A stretch of DNA of 64,000 bases, from assembly GCA_950097015.1 (NCBI GenBank), contig CATNEN010000024.1, forward strand, positions 1,324,001 through 1,388,000. The letters are read 5' to 3'. The notes beneath the pieces are model-generated. The model had not been told where the DNA came from. It was given only the letters and a program-made list of their open reading frames with translations, and did no database searches. Each line of letters starts with the position of its first letter. Position 1 is the stretch's first letter. Positions 44,212 through 54,611 of the stretch are shown here, in pieces. The DNA comes from Macrostomum hystrix. Taxonomy: Eukaryota > Platyhelminthes > Macrostomidae. Position numbers and translations under genes: made by a program.

Positions 44212-46552
44212 TCAGATGTCGGGCCTGGGCTGCTCCTGGCTCGAATTGGGCAGAGTTCGGTATTTGTCAGCGGCTCCGACAGCTTCGGCTTTGTCGCAAT
44301 AGATCGGCGTCAGGCGCATCTGCGTGTAGGGACAGTCCCAGCGGTGCCCGGAGCTCGGGTAGAGCGGCGCCAAGCGGGACATCATGAGCGCCGATTCCAC
44401 GAAGATCTGGCGCCCGGGTCTGTCAGTTTTACCTGTCGACGGCGGGGTTGGCTCGGGTTGCGCAGAGGATTCCATCGTCCATTCGGTGGCTACAGCTGAA
44501 GCAGCGTTAGTGCCATCGGGCCGCAATTCCAGGGAGCTGAGGCTGCAGTGAGAGATTGCACGGCCACTGATCTGTTTCAAGTCTAAAGCGTGACGACTCG
44601 ATTCTGTCAAAATAGTTGAGCAATCTACTGCAATTCCAGTCGTATCGAATCGAACTCACTTCGCCGCCGCGGACGCGCTAGATGAGAACAGCTCGTTTGC
44701 GCTGCAAACGCAGGAAACTTTGCTGTTGAACTTCAGTCCGTCGGCGGCCGCAGCGGCCCGCTGGGCCCGCAGACGCCTGTCGTGCAGCCGGCCGAGGCCA
44801 ACTCCGGCTGCCACGGAGGCGGCGATAAGCAGAAGCGAGACCGGCCCCGCCGCGATCCAGGCCCAGGACAGGCTGGTTGGCGAGCTCGGCGATGATGAGT
44901 AGCCGCAGGATGCCGGCACGCTAACTCCAGCTCCGGAATCGAGCAGCAGCTCGGTGTGGATCATCAGCTGGATTCCGCCGTCAATGGTGGTGTCGTATGT
45001 GGCTACATTGTCGTTTAGCATCAGCAGTGAAGTGTTGCAGACAGTCGTGTAGTTCGTCAGCGGCGCAACAGGCGGTGGGCACTGGCAGACCCTCTGGCGA
45101 GTTCGTTGAAGCCGTTGAATCCCGCAGGCTGTCGCGCTGTTGACAATCTGCGCCCAGGCTGCCCAGTAGGTCCAGGCGCACCAGAGTGGCGCGTCAGCCG
45201 ACGCCTTGTACTGAGCGTACAGGCTAGCGCAGATGACAGCGCTGTAGCTGACGTCAAAGAGAAATTCGTCGAAGTAAGGGAATAGTCTATAGACTGCAAA
45301 ATAATGGAATATTTTTAGCCCACGAGACGTCTATTAAAAACATGTTTTCGGAGAAAGTACTGATACTTCAGGTGTCCCATAATTCGCTGTGCAGCGGTGT
45401 TACGCAAATCGAAAAGAAAAACTTTTACTTCTGTGTTTAAGTCTGTATGGAGCATGCTACCTCCAGAGTGCTCTAATTAAAGATTTGAATTTCCTAACGA
45501 TTAGCGATCAACTTTACTCATAGAAGATCTTTCATTTCTTTAACAGTTGCACTACCAAGCCATTTTGCCGCCTGTTTTTATACCAAGGGGAGATTTTTAC
45601 CCCTTCACTGAAATTTTTTGGCAGCGCACGAATGCTAACAGCGTTGGGTGGTGACTGATTGATTGACGGACTAGGCGATGGTGTACTGTGGTTGAGCTGT
45701 GCCTAGTATTTAGGCTTGATCAGTGATATTGGAGAAATTCGCGTCAGGGTGTCCATAGGCCTAGTTCCGCCAGTTGTAGCCCTTGAAGGTCCATCACTTC
45801 GTCTTAATAAAGGTAGGTGACCACCGAAGACGGAGATGATGCAGGCACATTCGGGTGACATGCAAATAAAGTTTAAAGGGCTGGCAAGGCCGCAATGAGG
45901 CGCAGTGCTAATTCGTGTATAGGGGTGTATGAAACTTCATACACTAGCGCTTTTGGGAAAAATTCGACTTTCGGCAAGAACTATTGAATAATCTAGACAT
46001 TTGATAGATATCTATATCTGGTGACTGGTTTCTTGCTTCAGAAGATGCGCAACAAATAGTCGGCCCTTGTTCTTGAGTTTCGTGTGCTTGCGTTGCTCCG
46101 TTCAGGTGCAGCACAAAAACTTGTCAGGGGGGGGGTAAATTTCACCCATTGGTAGTTCTTCTGTTAACTGATGATAATTGACGAACGGCAGATTCACGAA
46201 GTAAAAAAGATTTAACGATTACCTTCGATTGACGTAAACTAACAACAGAGTTACACTTCTCACAATGCCCATCATGAGCTCCAACTCACTTTGTTGCCAT
46301 GTCACAGTAGAACGGCGGATCAAGCATCAGCGACTGGGAATTGTAGAGCGCCTCTTTGACATCGGCTTCGCTGGTTGCGTTGCAGGCGGCGTCAGTTGCT
46401 TCAATCGAGGCGCAGCAGGCTCTGAGCCGCACTGGTCGGCAGAGGATGACGCTTTTCTCGCACTGCCAGCGCAGCCAGTGGCACCATTGGCAAGCGGCTG
46501 GCACCAGCAGCAGCAGCAGCAGCAAGCTGTCATAGAAGACAGGATAAGTCAT
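44212..46552 (-). CDS. Cys-rich single-pass membrane protein, unknown family
   Basis: Exon 1 (46552-46290) starts with ATG and a signal peptide (MTYPVFYDSLLLLLLLVPAA), then a Cys/Trp-rich stretch (CQWCHWLRWQCEKSVILC..RACCAS) and an N-glycosylation site, NATS. Its GTGAGT donor is phase 2 and fits an acceptor at 45287 (TGCAGTCTATAG). Exon 2 (45286-44660) continues the Cys-rich ectodomain (LFPYFDEFLFDVSYSAVICA, CQCPPPV) and ends with one membrane span (WIAAGPVSLLLIAASVAAGV) and a basic stop-transfer segment. A GTGAGT donor at 44659 should lead to a cytoplasmic tail exon ending at 44212 (RQIFVESALMMSRLAPLYPS ...). I could not fix that acceptor in phase: 44212 is the stop of an open frame that looks coding. 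About 420 aa in all. I do not recognise the ectodomain. Confidence 0.6.
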
Positions 46553-47319
46553 GGCTGCAGTCCGCAGTACAGGGAGAATATCAGGCCCTGAGAGTGGTGG
46601 ATTAGCCAATTCTTGTATCGGATTATCCACTCATCTCTGACATGGACTGGAGCGCATGCGCATTGGTCCTGTTCCTAATCAATAATGCATGTCAGGCAGA
46701 CAAGCTGCGCGCATTCACAAGGCACGCAGATGACAATCAACACGCGATTGTGTTTGTTGCTATGGGCGCGTCGATAACACTAAACCTATATTGGACTTCT
46801 CAAGTGGTGTGACAGAAGTTATCTTTAAAGTTGAAATAATATTTTCTTGTTTCGAGAACGGCTCTAAAATTAGGTAAAGCTTTTAATTGCTCATTTATAA
46901 GCTTGAACAGAGTGTACTGTTGATAAAGTTATGTGGCGTCTATTTTTCAATTAATAAGCGGTGTTGTTTAGGGAATAAAATATCGAATGAAATTAGCACA
47001 GACAACAGAGCGGATTACTGAAAGACTGGATCAGCGAATAAAATAATAATAATATGATCATTTAGCACTCGCATAGATTAAATCACATGAGTCACGTGAT
47101 CATGCGATTGCAATTGAAAAATATTTGAAATAGCCAGTGGCACAGCCGCAGCTACAATCGAACTAAATTGTTTCCAGTGTGTGGAGATACGAACTACAGA
47201 CCTATGGTTTAGGAGTCCGAAGTTCTAACCACAGACAAAAACCTACTTTATTACCTAATGGCGACAAAAAACACCATAACTTATTGAAAAAACGCAATTT
47301 TTGTTACTCTTACTTCCTC
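46553..47319. other. Spacer between the membrane-protein gene and FIG4
   Basis: No gene seen. It holds the upstream flank of the membrane-protein gene and, at its right end, the FIG4 polyadenylation region. Confidence 0.35.
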
Positions 47320-47325
47320 TTTATT
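47320..47325 (-). terminator. Candidate FIG4 polyadenylation signal
   Basis: TTTATT on the plus strand is AATAAA on the minus strand. It lies immediately beyond the 21-bp array and is the first canonical signal after the FIG4 stop, about 690 nt away. Confidence 0.45.
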
Positions 47326-47339
47326 CCTGCCTAAAAACT

Positions 47340-48012
47340 AGATTAACTTTAAGTACTTTAACTATTTTAAGTAGTTTATCAGCTACTTTAAGTAGTTCAT
47401 CTGCTACTTAAAGAGCTCATCAGCTACTTTAAGTAGTTCATCTGCTACTTAAAGAGTTCATCAGCTACTTTAAATAGTTCATCTGCTACTCAAAGAGTTA
47501 ATCAGCTACTTTATGAGTTCATCTGCTACTTTAAGTAGTTCATCAGCTACTTTAAATAGTTCATCTGCTACTTAAATAGTTCATCTGGTACTTTAAGAGT
47601 TCATCAGCTACTTTAAGTAGTTCATCAGCTACTTAAAGAGTTCATCAGCTACTTTAAGTAGTTCATCAGCTACTTTAAATAGTTCATCTGCTACTTAAAG
47701 AGTTCATCAGCTACTTTATGAGTTCATCTGCTATTTTAAGTAGTTCATCAGCTACTTTAAATAGTTCATCAGCTACTTTATGAGTTCATCTGCTATTTTA
47801 AGTAGTTCATCAGCTACTTTAAGTAGTTCATCTGCTACTTTAAGTAGTTCATCTGCTACTTTAAGTAGTTCATCTGCTACTTTAAGTAGTTCATCTGCTA
47901 CTTTAAGTAGTTCATCTGCTACTTTAAGTAGTTCATCTGCTACTTTAAGTAGTTCATCAGCTACTTTAAGTTCATCAGCTACTTTAAGAGTTCATCAGCT
48001 ACTTTAAGTTCA
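47340..48012. repeat. 21-bp minisatellite abutting the FIG4 stop codon
   Basis: About 33 units related to TCATCAGCTACTTTAAGTAGT, most regular from 47800 to 47960. Some units have lost or gained a few bases. The last partial units touch the FIG4 TGA at 48013, so the array probably forms most of the FIG4 3'UTR. Confidence 0.95.
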
Positions 48013-48533
48013 TCAGCGACAGGGAGGCATCGCGGCCAGCTCCGGTTGACAATATTCTAGATAGATTTTATTGTCCCTGGCGCTAACAGCCGGTCCGAAG
48101 GTGGCCACGTTGACGCAGTCGAAGCAGGTCTGCAGATCTCGCTGGCTCATGTCGGCCAGGTGGGTCTCACTGGAGTCGCCGTAGGTGTCGTAGAAAGCGA
48201 AAGCGCTTGGTCCCATTCGATAAGATTCAAAGTCGGCTAAACGAAAATCGGTCGCAAAGCTGGCGTAGGCAAAGTAGCGCTGACAGTCGTAGGGCGCCGG
48301 GTCGCGCGCCGGTGGCGGAGGCGGCGGCGGAGGCGGCTGCAGTGGCAAAGATGGCGGTTGAAAAGCAGAGCCAGGAGATTCTTCAACAATGGCGACAGGT
48401 CGATTGAAGCTCCACTGCAAGTAGGATGACGAAGATAATGAATTATTGCCACTAGCAGCCGTGGCTTCGTTGGCAACTTCAACAGCGTCTAGAGAATCCG
48501 TATCGGAATCCGATTGCTGAAGTTTCTGTTGTG

Positions 48534-48575
<42 letters not shown>

Positions 48576-51500
48576 TGACAAGAGCGGCAGCTACAGAGGT
48601 CGACGCGGAAGCCGAACTAAAAGGCGCGGCTCCGCCGGCTCCGGAAACAGCGGCAGCCGCAGCGGCAGCAGCGGCCGCAGCGAATTTATGCACGGAGCTG
48701 TACCGCTCAGCCTGGCCCTGATCGAAGCTCAACCGGCGCAGCGGTCGGCCAACAGCGGCAGCGGCTGCGGCGACCGTCAATGGCTTCGGCGCTGTCTCCG
48801 GCGGCGGCGGGAACAGGGTTAACAGCCAGGGCTGGTGCAGTCGGTTGAACGCTAGCTCGCGCTGGCATTGCAAAATTAGGCTTTCGCTGGCTTGAAACTG
48901 AGACATCGCCGTGGTCGGCTGCAGAGTCAGAGCCGACTGTCCGGCCGGATGAGGCAGCTGGGCCAGCAGCGGGTCAGGACACCAGGCTCGAGTGCTGCTG
49001 GGCAGGTCAGATGGCGGCATGGAGTGCAGGTGCGCCTCCGAGCTAAGCTCCCACAGGTGGAGGCCGCCGCCGTTCGATTTAGTTGGCGGCCGGAAGACGC
49101 CTAGGAATAGGCTGATTGCCTGGCGGAGATTGAGTTGATTCAGCTGTACGGACTTCGGTGTGAAAGTGGTGAGATTATTAACAATCGATTTAAAAGCCTC
49201 GAGCATACCCACCTGCTGCTTCTCAGCATCGGTGAATGTGTTGTTAATGTAACGCTGCAGCGTCTGGCCCAAATCTCGGCGTCTCTGGGAGCCCCAAACT
49301 GTGCGGGCAGATTTTCGATAGGTGTCCACATTGTGCACCAACTGGGAGCCGCCGTACTGAAGTGCCAGAGCGTCTCCGTGGTCCTCGTACCTTTGGAAGA
49401 TTTCAAACAGTGTCCGTCGCCAATGGCAACATTGTTCTAAACCTCACTATAAAACAGTACCCCGGTTGTCAATGACAACAGTTCACTAACCTCATTGTGG
49501 AACAGGTTGCCTATGACAACATTTTTCTAAACTTCAATCTGAAACTGTACCCTGGTTGTCAATGACAGCATTTCACTAAACCTCACTCTTAAACACTTTT
49601 AGAGTTTTTTTTCTACTTCTAAACCATGATTTAAAACATTGCATGCTAGCAATTATATTTTGAAGTGTTGGCTCACAGGTTGGTTATGATTGCATCAAGC
49701 TGGGTGTTGAACGGAGCCTCATTTGGCGCCGCGTCAACCAGTCCGAGCAGATCCAACTGGGTGGCCGCCGCCTGCAGACCTAGCACGTACTGGGCCGTGT
49801 TGGTCCTATCTAAACAGTCCACACAGTTGGTGCGAGTCGCGCCCAACTGCATCGATTGGTTGCGGCCGTTTAGCCTGGCGAATAGGCCGTTGGCCGCCAG
49901 CAGGCCGGCCGTTATCGGGGCGAATTCCAGCAGAACGGAGCGGCCAGCCTGCTTCTGGACGCGGGCCATGTCGAAATGATAATAGCGCAAGCGGCGACTG
50001 GATGGTACAAACTGGTTTAGATAGCGAATACTCTGCGTGAGCAGCTGGGTTAGCAGGACTTCGCGCTGCGAGCGGCGCTGCTTTTTCATCAGGTTAACAA
50101 CCTGGATTGGGCTGCCGTACCTGCGTGCGGAGTAGAGATCGGAATCCAGATGGACATTTTGACACTTTTTCTGAGATTTAGATTGGGATTTAAATTAAAC
50201 TTCCCGGTTCTGTAGAATACATGTCAATTCATAAACACATTTACGTGTCTGTAGATGAGCCATTCAACTCATACGGGTCTGTAGATGAGCAATTCAACTC
50301 ATACGGGTCTTTAGATGAGCCATTCAACTCATACGGGTCTGTTGATGAGCCATTCAACTCATACGGGTCTTTAGATGAGCCATTCAACTCATACGAGTCT
50401 GTTGATGAGCCATTCAACTCATACGGGTCTGTAGATGAGCCATTCAACTCATACGGGTCTGTTGATGAGCCATTCAACTCATACGGGTCTGTTGATGAGC
50501 CATTCAACTCATACGGGTCTTTAGATGAGCCATTCAACTCATACGGGTCTGTAGATGAGCAATTCAACTCATACGGGTCTGTTGATGAGCCATTCAACTC
50601 ATACGGGTCTGTAGATGAGCCATTCAACTCATACGGGTCTTTAGATGAGCCATTCAACTCATACGGGTCTGTAGATGAGCAATTCAACTCATACGGGTCT
50701 GTTGATGAGCCATTCAACTCATACGGGTCTGTAGATGAGCCATTCAACTCATACGGGTCTTTAGATGAGCCATTCAACTCATACGGGTCTGTAGATGAGC
50801 AATTCAACTCATACGGGTCTGTAGATGAGCCATTCAACTCATACGGGTCTGTTGATGAGCCATTCAACTCATACGGGTCTGTAGATGAGCCATTCAACTC
50901 ATACGGGTCTGTTGATGAGCCATTCAACTCATACGGGTCTGTTGATGAGCCATTCAACTCATACGGGTCTGCAGATGAGCCATTTAACTCATACGGGTCT
51001 GTTGATGAGCCATTCAACTCATACGGGTCTGTAGATGAGCCAAAGAACTTTAACGGGTTTTTTAATTAGTAATAGAACATATGAATATACGGGTCTTTAG
51101 ATGAGCAACAGAATATCTATACGGGTCTGTAGATGAGCCATAGGACATTAGCTATTGAACTTGAACCGGTCTTTAGATTAGCCATAAACTTTTGAACGGA
51201 TATTCGAACAACAAACTCACCTAGCCAACAGAGAGCTGAAGTGCTGACCGCTGAAGAGGCAGCAGGAGTCAGTGAAGTGCACGGTGACTGGCGGCGGTTT
51301 AGTAACCACGCCTTGCATATCCTGGCTCCAAACGGCTGGCACAGAGCCGCGCACCTGTACAAAGGCGGTGATTCTAGACAGGGCAAACGAACAACTAGTA
51401 GGATCGTGCAACACCTGCTCCGTTTCAACTTCGTTAGCAACATTGCCGCTATAGTCGCAGCCGCGCTTCAAATAGCGAGTGCCGGCGTAGCAGCGACTGC

Positions 51501-52656
51501 GTCGGCCAATCAGCGTGGCGAAGACAGTGCGGCCGCACACGTCGATGCCAGCTTGGCCAACGTAGCCGTGCATTAGGCGCAACTGCCAATAGGGCGACAG
51601 TCGGTCAGTGCGCCAGGCCAGGTTCCAGCACCATTTCAGGCCAAGCTGATCCGGGCTGTAGCGCTCAGGCAGAGAGCTGATAGGCTCGGAGCAGGCTGAG
51701 AAGTTATGCTGCACAGTGTGCATTAGATCGTAGGTGTGGCAGTAGTAGAAATTGCTGGCCAGGTCAACCTTGATGCAAAAACATTGTGCGGACTCAAAAT
51801 CTCATTGTCTAAACAATATCCTTGACCATATGCGAGTACACAGAGCAGATAGGGAGCTGATGCTTCGTTTATAGAAAACCCACCTAGATCTGCCTGTTGA
51901 TGAGGAAGTCAAGCAGGTGTACAGAAATCATCTTACACACTCGGAATATGGGCTTGTATTTGTTTGCATCCCTTGAATGCTTATTTTAGGTAGTCCGAGG
52001 TTCTTATCTGCTATCGATACTGTGAACAATGTACATGCACTTGTGTGGGGGTCAGTCAGGTAGCCAAGTTTACTACTCAAGTCTAGTCGACTTCGCTTTA
52101 CCTGGCCAAACTGTCGCACATAACGCTGCTCCTCAGTCGACTGAGGTCGGCCGGTCGGATGTAAGCAGACCAATTTGGCCTCTTCAATCCGATGGATAGT
52201 GTGCTCGCACAATTGCGCTACTGGTGATGCGCGTGTGACTAAAGCCAGATAGTAGCCTTCGGTGAACCGGACAAATCCCAGGATGCCGCAGGCGGTGATG
52301 CACTTCTCAGGCAGAGGGGAACTCTTTCTCTGCTGCTGCTCCTTCGGCTGCTGCTGCCTGGCCTGCTCTGAGGCCACTGACTGGGCATTCTGCACAGCGC
52401 AGAAGCACTGCAAGAATTTGTGTATCTCCGACAATGAATACTCGTAGCTATCCTCAAACAGATTCAATTCATCAGCCTTATCGCTGCGCGAGATTTTAAA
52501 TAGACGAAACTGAGTCTGCGCCTGGTCGCTGCCTATTACATAAAAGTGCGAAGTTGTCTCGTAGACTGAGAACAGCTCAAGGCTGCGCCACTGCTGCTGG
52601 ATCATGAGCGAAGGCGAAGAGTCGGCCTTGGCCTGGAGTATTGAAGTCGGAATCAT
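48013..52656 (-). CDS. FIG4: FIG4 (SAC3) phosphoinositide 5-phosphatase
   Basis: Five exons: 52656-52102, 51768-51221, 50120-49677, 49390-49213 and 49119-48013. Phases agree throughout, giving 943 aa (human 907). FIG4 removes the 5-phosphate of PI(3,5)P2 and scaffolds the PIKfyve-VAC14 complex on endolysosomes. Family segments appear in order: SVYETTSHFYVIGSD, GILGFVRFTEGYYLALVTR, VDLASNFYYCHTYDL, DVCGRTVFATLIGRRSRCYA, GTRYLKRG, GNVANEVETEQVL and FVQVRGSVPAVWSQD. The catalytic CX5R motif RTNCVDCLDRTN is intact (Cys ~467, Arg ~473), and YEDHGDALALQYGGSQLVHN and SLFLGVF follow. The C-terminal part has a 12-Gln run plus Ala and Pro runs not shared with the vertebrate protein. The 93-bp intron 49120-49212 is in frame and stop-free. 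The start at 52656 is the first in-frame ATG; a Met 18 codons in is possible. Confidence 0.95.
49428..49590. repeat. Three diverged ~52-bp tandem units in a FIG4 intron
   Basis: The strings ACATT.TTCTAAAC.TCA and GTACCC.GGTTGTCAATGACA recur in order, with spacing of roughly 50-105 bp, in the intron 49391-49676. They are too diverged for exact boundaries. Confidence 0.6.
50232..51065. repeat. 30-bp minisatellite, open in frame on both strands, in a FIG4 intron
   Basis: About 27 units of GATGAGCCATTCAACTCATA plus CGGGTCTGTA with exact 30-bp spacing. The plus strand is open from an ATG at 50221 to 51069 and would encode 27 ten-residue repeats of the type S(V/L)DE(P/Q)FNSYG. The minus strand (FIG4 sense) is open as NGSSTDPYEL repeats. 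A four-unit block (L-type, Q-type, V, V; 120 bp) recurs at 50521, 50641 and 50761. Diverged units continue to about 51180. No coding evidence beyond openness exists, so I list it as a repeat. Confidence 0.95.
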
Positions 52657-52744
52657 CAAACCAAAGCTTTACATAGGCTCTAGTTGTACCTACGATCGTA
52701 AATAGACTAATTACTAACTGTGAAGCAACTATTGGCAATCTGCC

Positions 52745-52880
52745 CGCCCATCCAGCCTGCAAGTGGAGCTTGTAGTCCATTGGTTAGAACTTAGGACTTC
52801 TGCCTGAGAGGTCCGGAGTTCGAATTTTATCCCTCAGACAAATTGTGTCATTGAGCAAGACAATTGCTGGCATGGGGGTA
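52745..52880 (+). mobile_element. tRNA-derived SINE
   Basis: Starts with a tRNA-like head: A-box-like TAGTCCATTGGTTAGAAC, an anticodon-arm-like GACTTCTGCCTGAGAGGTC and a B-box-like GGAGTTCGAATTTTATCC. The body that follows, TGTGTCATTGAGCAAGACAA, resembles the TTGAGCAAGGCACTTAA core of Deu-type SINEs. It lies just upstream of FIG4. The tRNA stems are imperfect, so it is not a functional tRNA gene. Confidence 0.6.
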
Positions 52881-53384
52881 CCAGCTTAGCTATCGTAGAT
52901 ATTTAAGTGGGTTTAGCGGCCTTTACAGTCAAAGTATTGGTTCAGTCGCAATAGCTGCACATAGCTGGTCCAATAGGTCTAGGCGTAATTTTTTTCTTTC
53001 TTCTCATACACACACTAAGGGACAACAAGTAGGAATCTGCAGCTAGATGAAGGGAATTTATAAAATAGACCCATGCGTTGCCCATACAGATACAGAAAGA
53101 CTCATACAGAAAGCAACTATGATAAGGCTCAACTGTATCTAGCAGTCAAATGTGGCTAAAAATCAACCAACTAGCTGACTGTAGAAAAAAATGAAATAAG
53201 CAAAACCAGATAATAGCACAGATTTCTTTGATCCAGAAAATCAACTCGGCAGTAATCAATTTCAATTGTTTGGCTTCTATTTCATTCGACACTTAAAGAG
53301 GAAAGTGCAGCAAGTTCCAGCCAAAAAACACAGCAACTCCACCTAATGCACCAATAACAGTCTCTAGAGACAGCTATCCCATAT
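52881..53384. other. Spacer downstream of RPLP1 copy 1
   Basis: AT-rich, no gene. It includes the 3'UTR of the first RPLP1 copy; no canonical polyadenylation hexamer is evident near its stop. Confidence 0.35.
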
Positions 53385-53741
53385 TTAGCCGAACAGGTCG
53401 AAGCCCATGTCGTCCTCAGAGCCGGACTCCGGCTCTGGCTCCTTAGCCTTGCCCTTGCCCGCTGCCGGTGCTTCGGCTGCAGCGGCGGTGGCGGGAGCTG
53501 CGGCGGCGGCAGGTGCAGCGGCCGGGGCGGCGCCAACGGAGGAGCCAACGCTGGTCAGGAGCTCCTTGACCTTCAAGCCGCTGAGCGCCCTGGCGAACAT
53601 GTTCGGCCAGAAGGGCTCAACGCTCACGCCGGCGGCCTTCAGGATGGCGGAGATCTTGTCGCCAGTTACTTCAACATCATCGTCAGCCAGGATGAGAGCC
53701 GCATAGGTGCATGCCATCTCGCTCAGGTTCTCAGCGGCCAT
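53385..53741 (-). CDS. RPLP1: 60S acidic ribosomal protein P1, copy 1
   Basis: 118 aa, intronless. P1 pairs with P2 on the P0 stalk of the large ribosomal subunit and recruits elongation factors. The N-terminal dimerisation domain is typical (TYAALILADDDVEVTGDKIS, ILKAAGVSVEPFWPNMFARA). It is followed by an Ala/Pro hinge and an acidic tail. The tail ends EDDMGFDLFG, where almost all eukaryotes have DDDMGFGLFD. A 3' splice site (CTGTTTTTCAG) ends 26 nt before the ATG, so the leader is either spliced or trans-spliced. The copy at 54106-54462 encodes the same protein. Confidence 0.97.
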   Translation of the reverse strand: MAAENLSEMACTYAALILADDDVEVTGDKISAILKAAGVSVEPFWPNMFARALSGLKVKELLTSVGSSVGAAPAAAPAAAAAPATAAAAEAPAAGKGKAKEPEPESGSEDDMGFDLFG

Positions 53742-54034
53742 TTTGAACTGTGCAGTTCAATAGCTGAAAAACAGTAATAAGAAATTTCTGACACGAAATT
53801 TTGATGGCAACATTTCTTAAAGGCAGGAAGCGGCAAACAGCTGCTTGGATCGCTCCTAAACCAAAAAGCCGCTATGATGTCATGTATAAAAAAGTGTAAT
53901 AAGTTTGCATGATCAGCAGAAACAAAAACTGAAACACAAGCCATACGATTATTCAATCCAAAACTGCCAAGAAGCAGCACTATGCCGCAACGCCATTGAA
54001 AAATAGCGCGCAAACCTTCACTGGCTGTTAACAT

Positions 54035-54040
54035 TTATTT
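54035..54040 (-). terminator. Polyadenylation signal of RPLP1 copy 2
   Basis: AATAAA on the minus strand, about 66 nt past the copy 2 stop codon and well before the copy 1 start. This argues that the two genes are processed as separate mRNAs. Confidence 0.5.
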
Positions 54041-54105
54041 TCAAGGCTACTTGGGGAAGTACTGCGGGTAATTAGCTAAAAGTCGCCAAAAGCCAAACTG
54101 TCTAA

Positions 54106-54462
54106 TTAGCCGAACAGGTCGAAGCCCATGTCGTCCTCAGAGCCGGACTCCGGCTCTGGCTCCTTAGCCTTGCCCTTGCCCGCTGCCGGTGCTTCGGCTG
54201 CAGCGGCAGTGGCGGGAGCTGCGGCGGCAGCAGGTGCAGCGGCCGGGGCGGCGCCAACGGACGAGCCAACGCTGGTCAGGAGCTCCTTGACCTTCAAGCC
54301 GCTGAGCGCCCTGGCGAACATGTTCGGCCAGAAGGGCTCAACGCTCACGCCGGCGGCCTTCAGGATGGCGGAGATCTTGTCGCCAGTTACTTCAACATCA
54401 TCATCAGCCAGGATGAGGGCTGCATAGGTGCAGGCCATCTCGCTCAGGTTCTCAGCGGCCAT
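54106..54462 (-). CDS. RPLP1: 60S acidic ribosomal protein P1, copy 2
   Basis: 118 aa, identical in protein to copy 1. The two coding sequences differ at seven of 357 nucleotides, all silent, while sequence outside ATG and stop is unrelated. The same altered C-terminus (MGFDLFG) is present. A 3' splice site (CCATTTTCCAG) ends about 23 nt before the ATG. The pair is tandem on the minus strand, with 364 bp between the copy 2 stop and the copy 1 start. Confidence 0.97.
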   Translation of the reverse strand: MAAENLSEMACTYAALILADDDVEVTGDKISAILKAAGVSVEPFWPNMFARALSGLKVKELLTSVGSSVGAAPAAAPAAAAAPATAAAAEAPAAGKGKAKEPEPESGSEDDMGFDLFG

Positions 54463-54611
54463 TACAGGCTTTACTCGATTGGCTGGAAAATGGCAGATAA
54501 GGTTAAAGAAATAAATACCTCAATTAAAAATTATATTGCAAATAAGTAATGATAAAATAGTCTAAAATAAGGTGCATCAAATTTGTATCTTAAAAAATCT
54601 TATCTTAAAAA

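Noticed and set aside
47780-48007. Poly-Ser/Ala open frame
   Set aside because: It is the 21-bp array next to FIG4 read in one frame.
49391-49436. Upstream extension of FIG4 exon 4 (LFEIFQ-like reading)
   Set aside because: Phase does not match exon 3. The acceptor just before YEDHGD fits the phase and aligns without a gap, so the resemblance comes from the pyrimidine tract.
52745-52830. Functional tRNA gene
   Set aside because: A- and B-box-like segments are present, but acceptor and T stems do not pair properly and a SINE-type body follows.
53407-53706. Ala-rich plus-strand frames opposite both RPLP1 genes
   Set aside because: Antisense shadows of the Ala-rich hinge.
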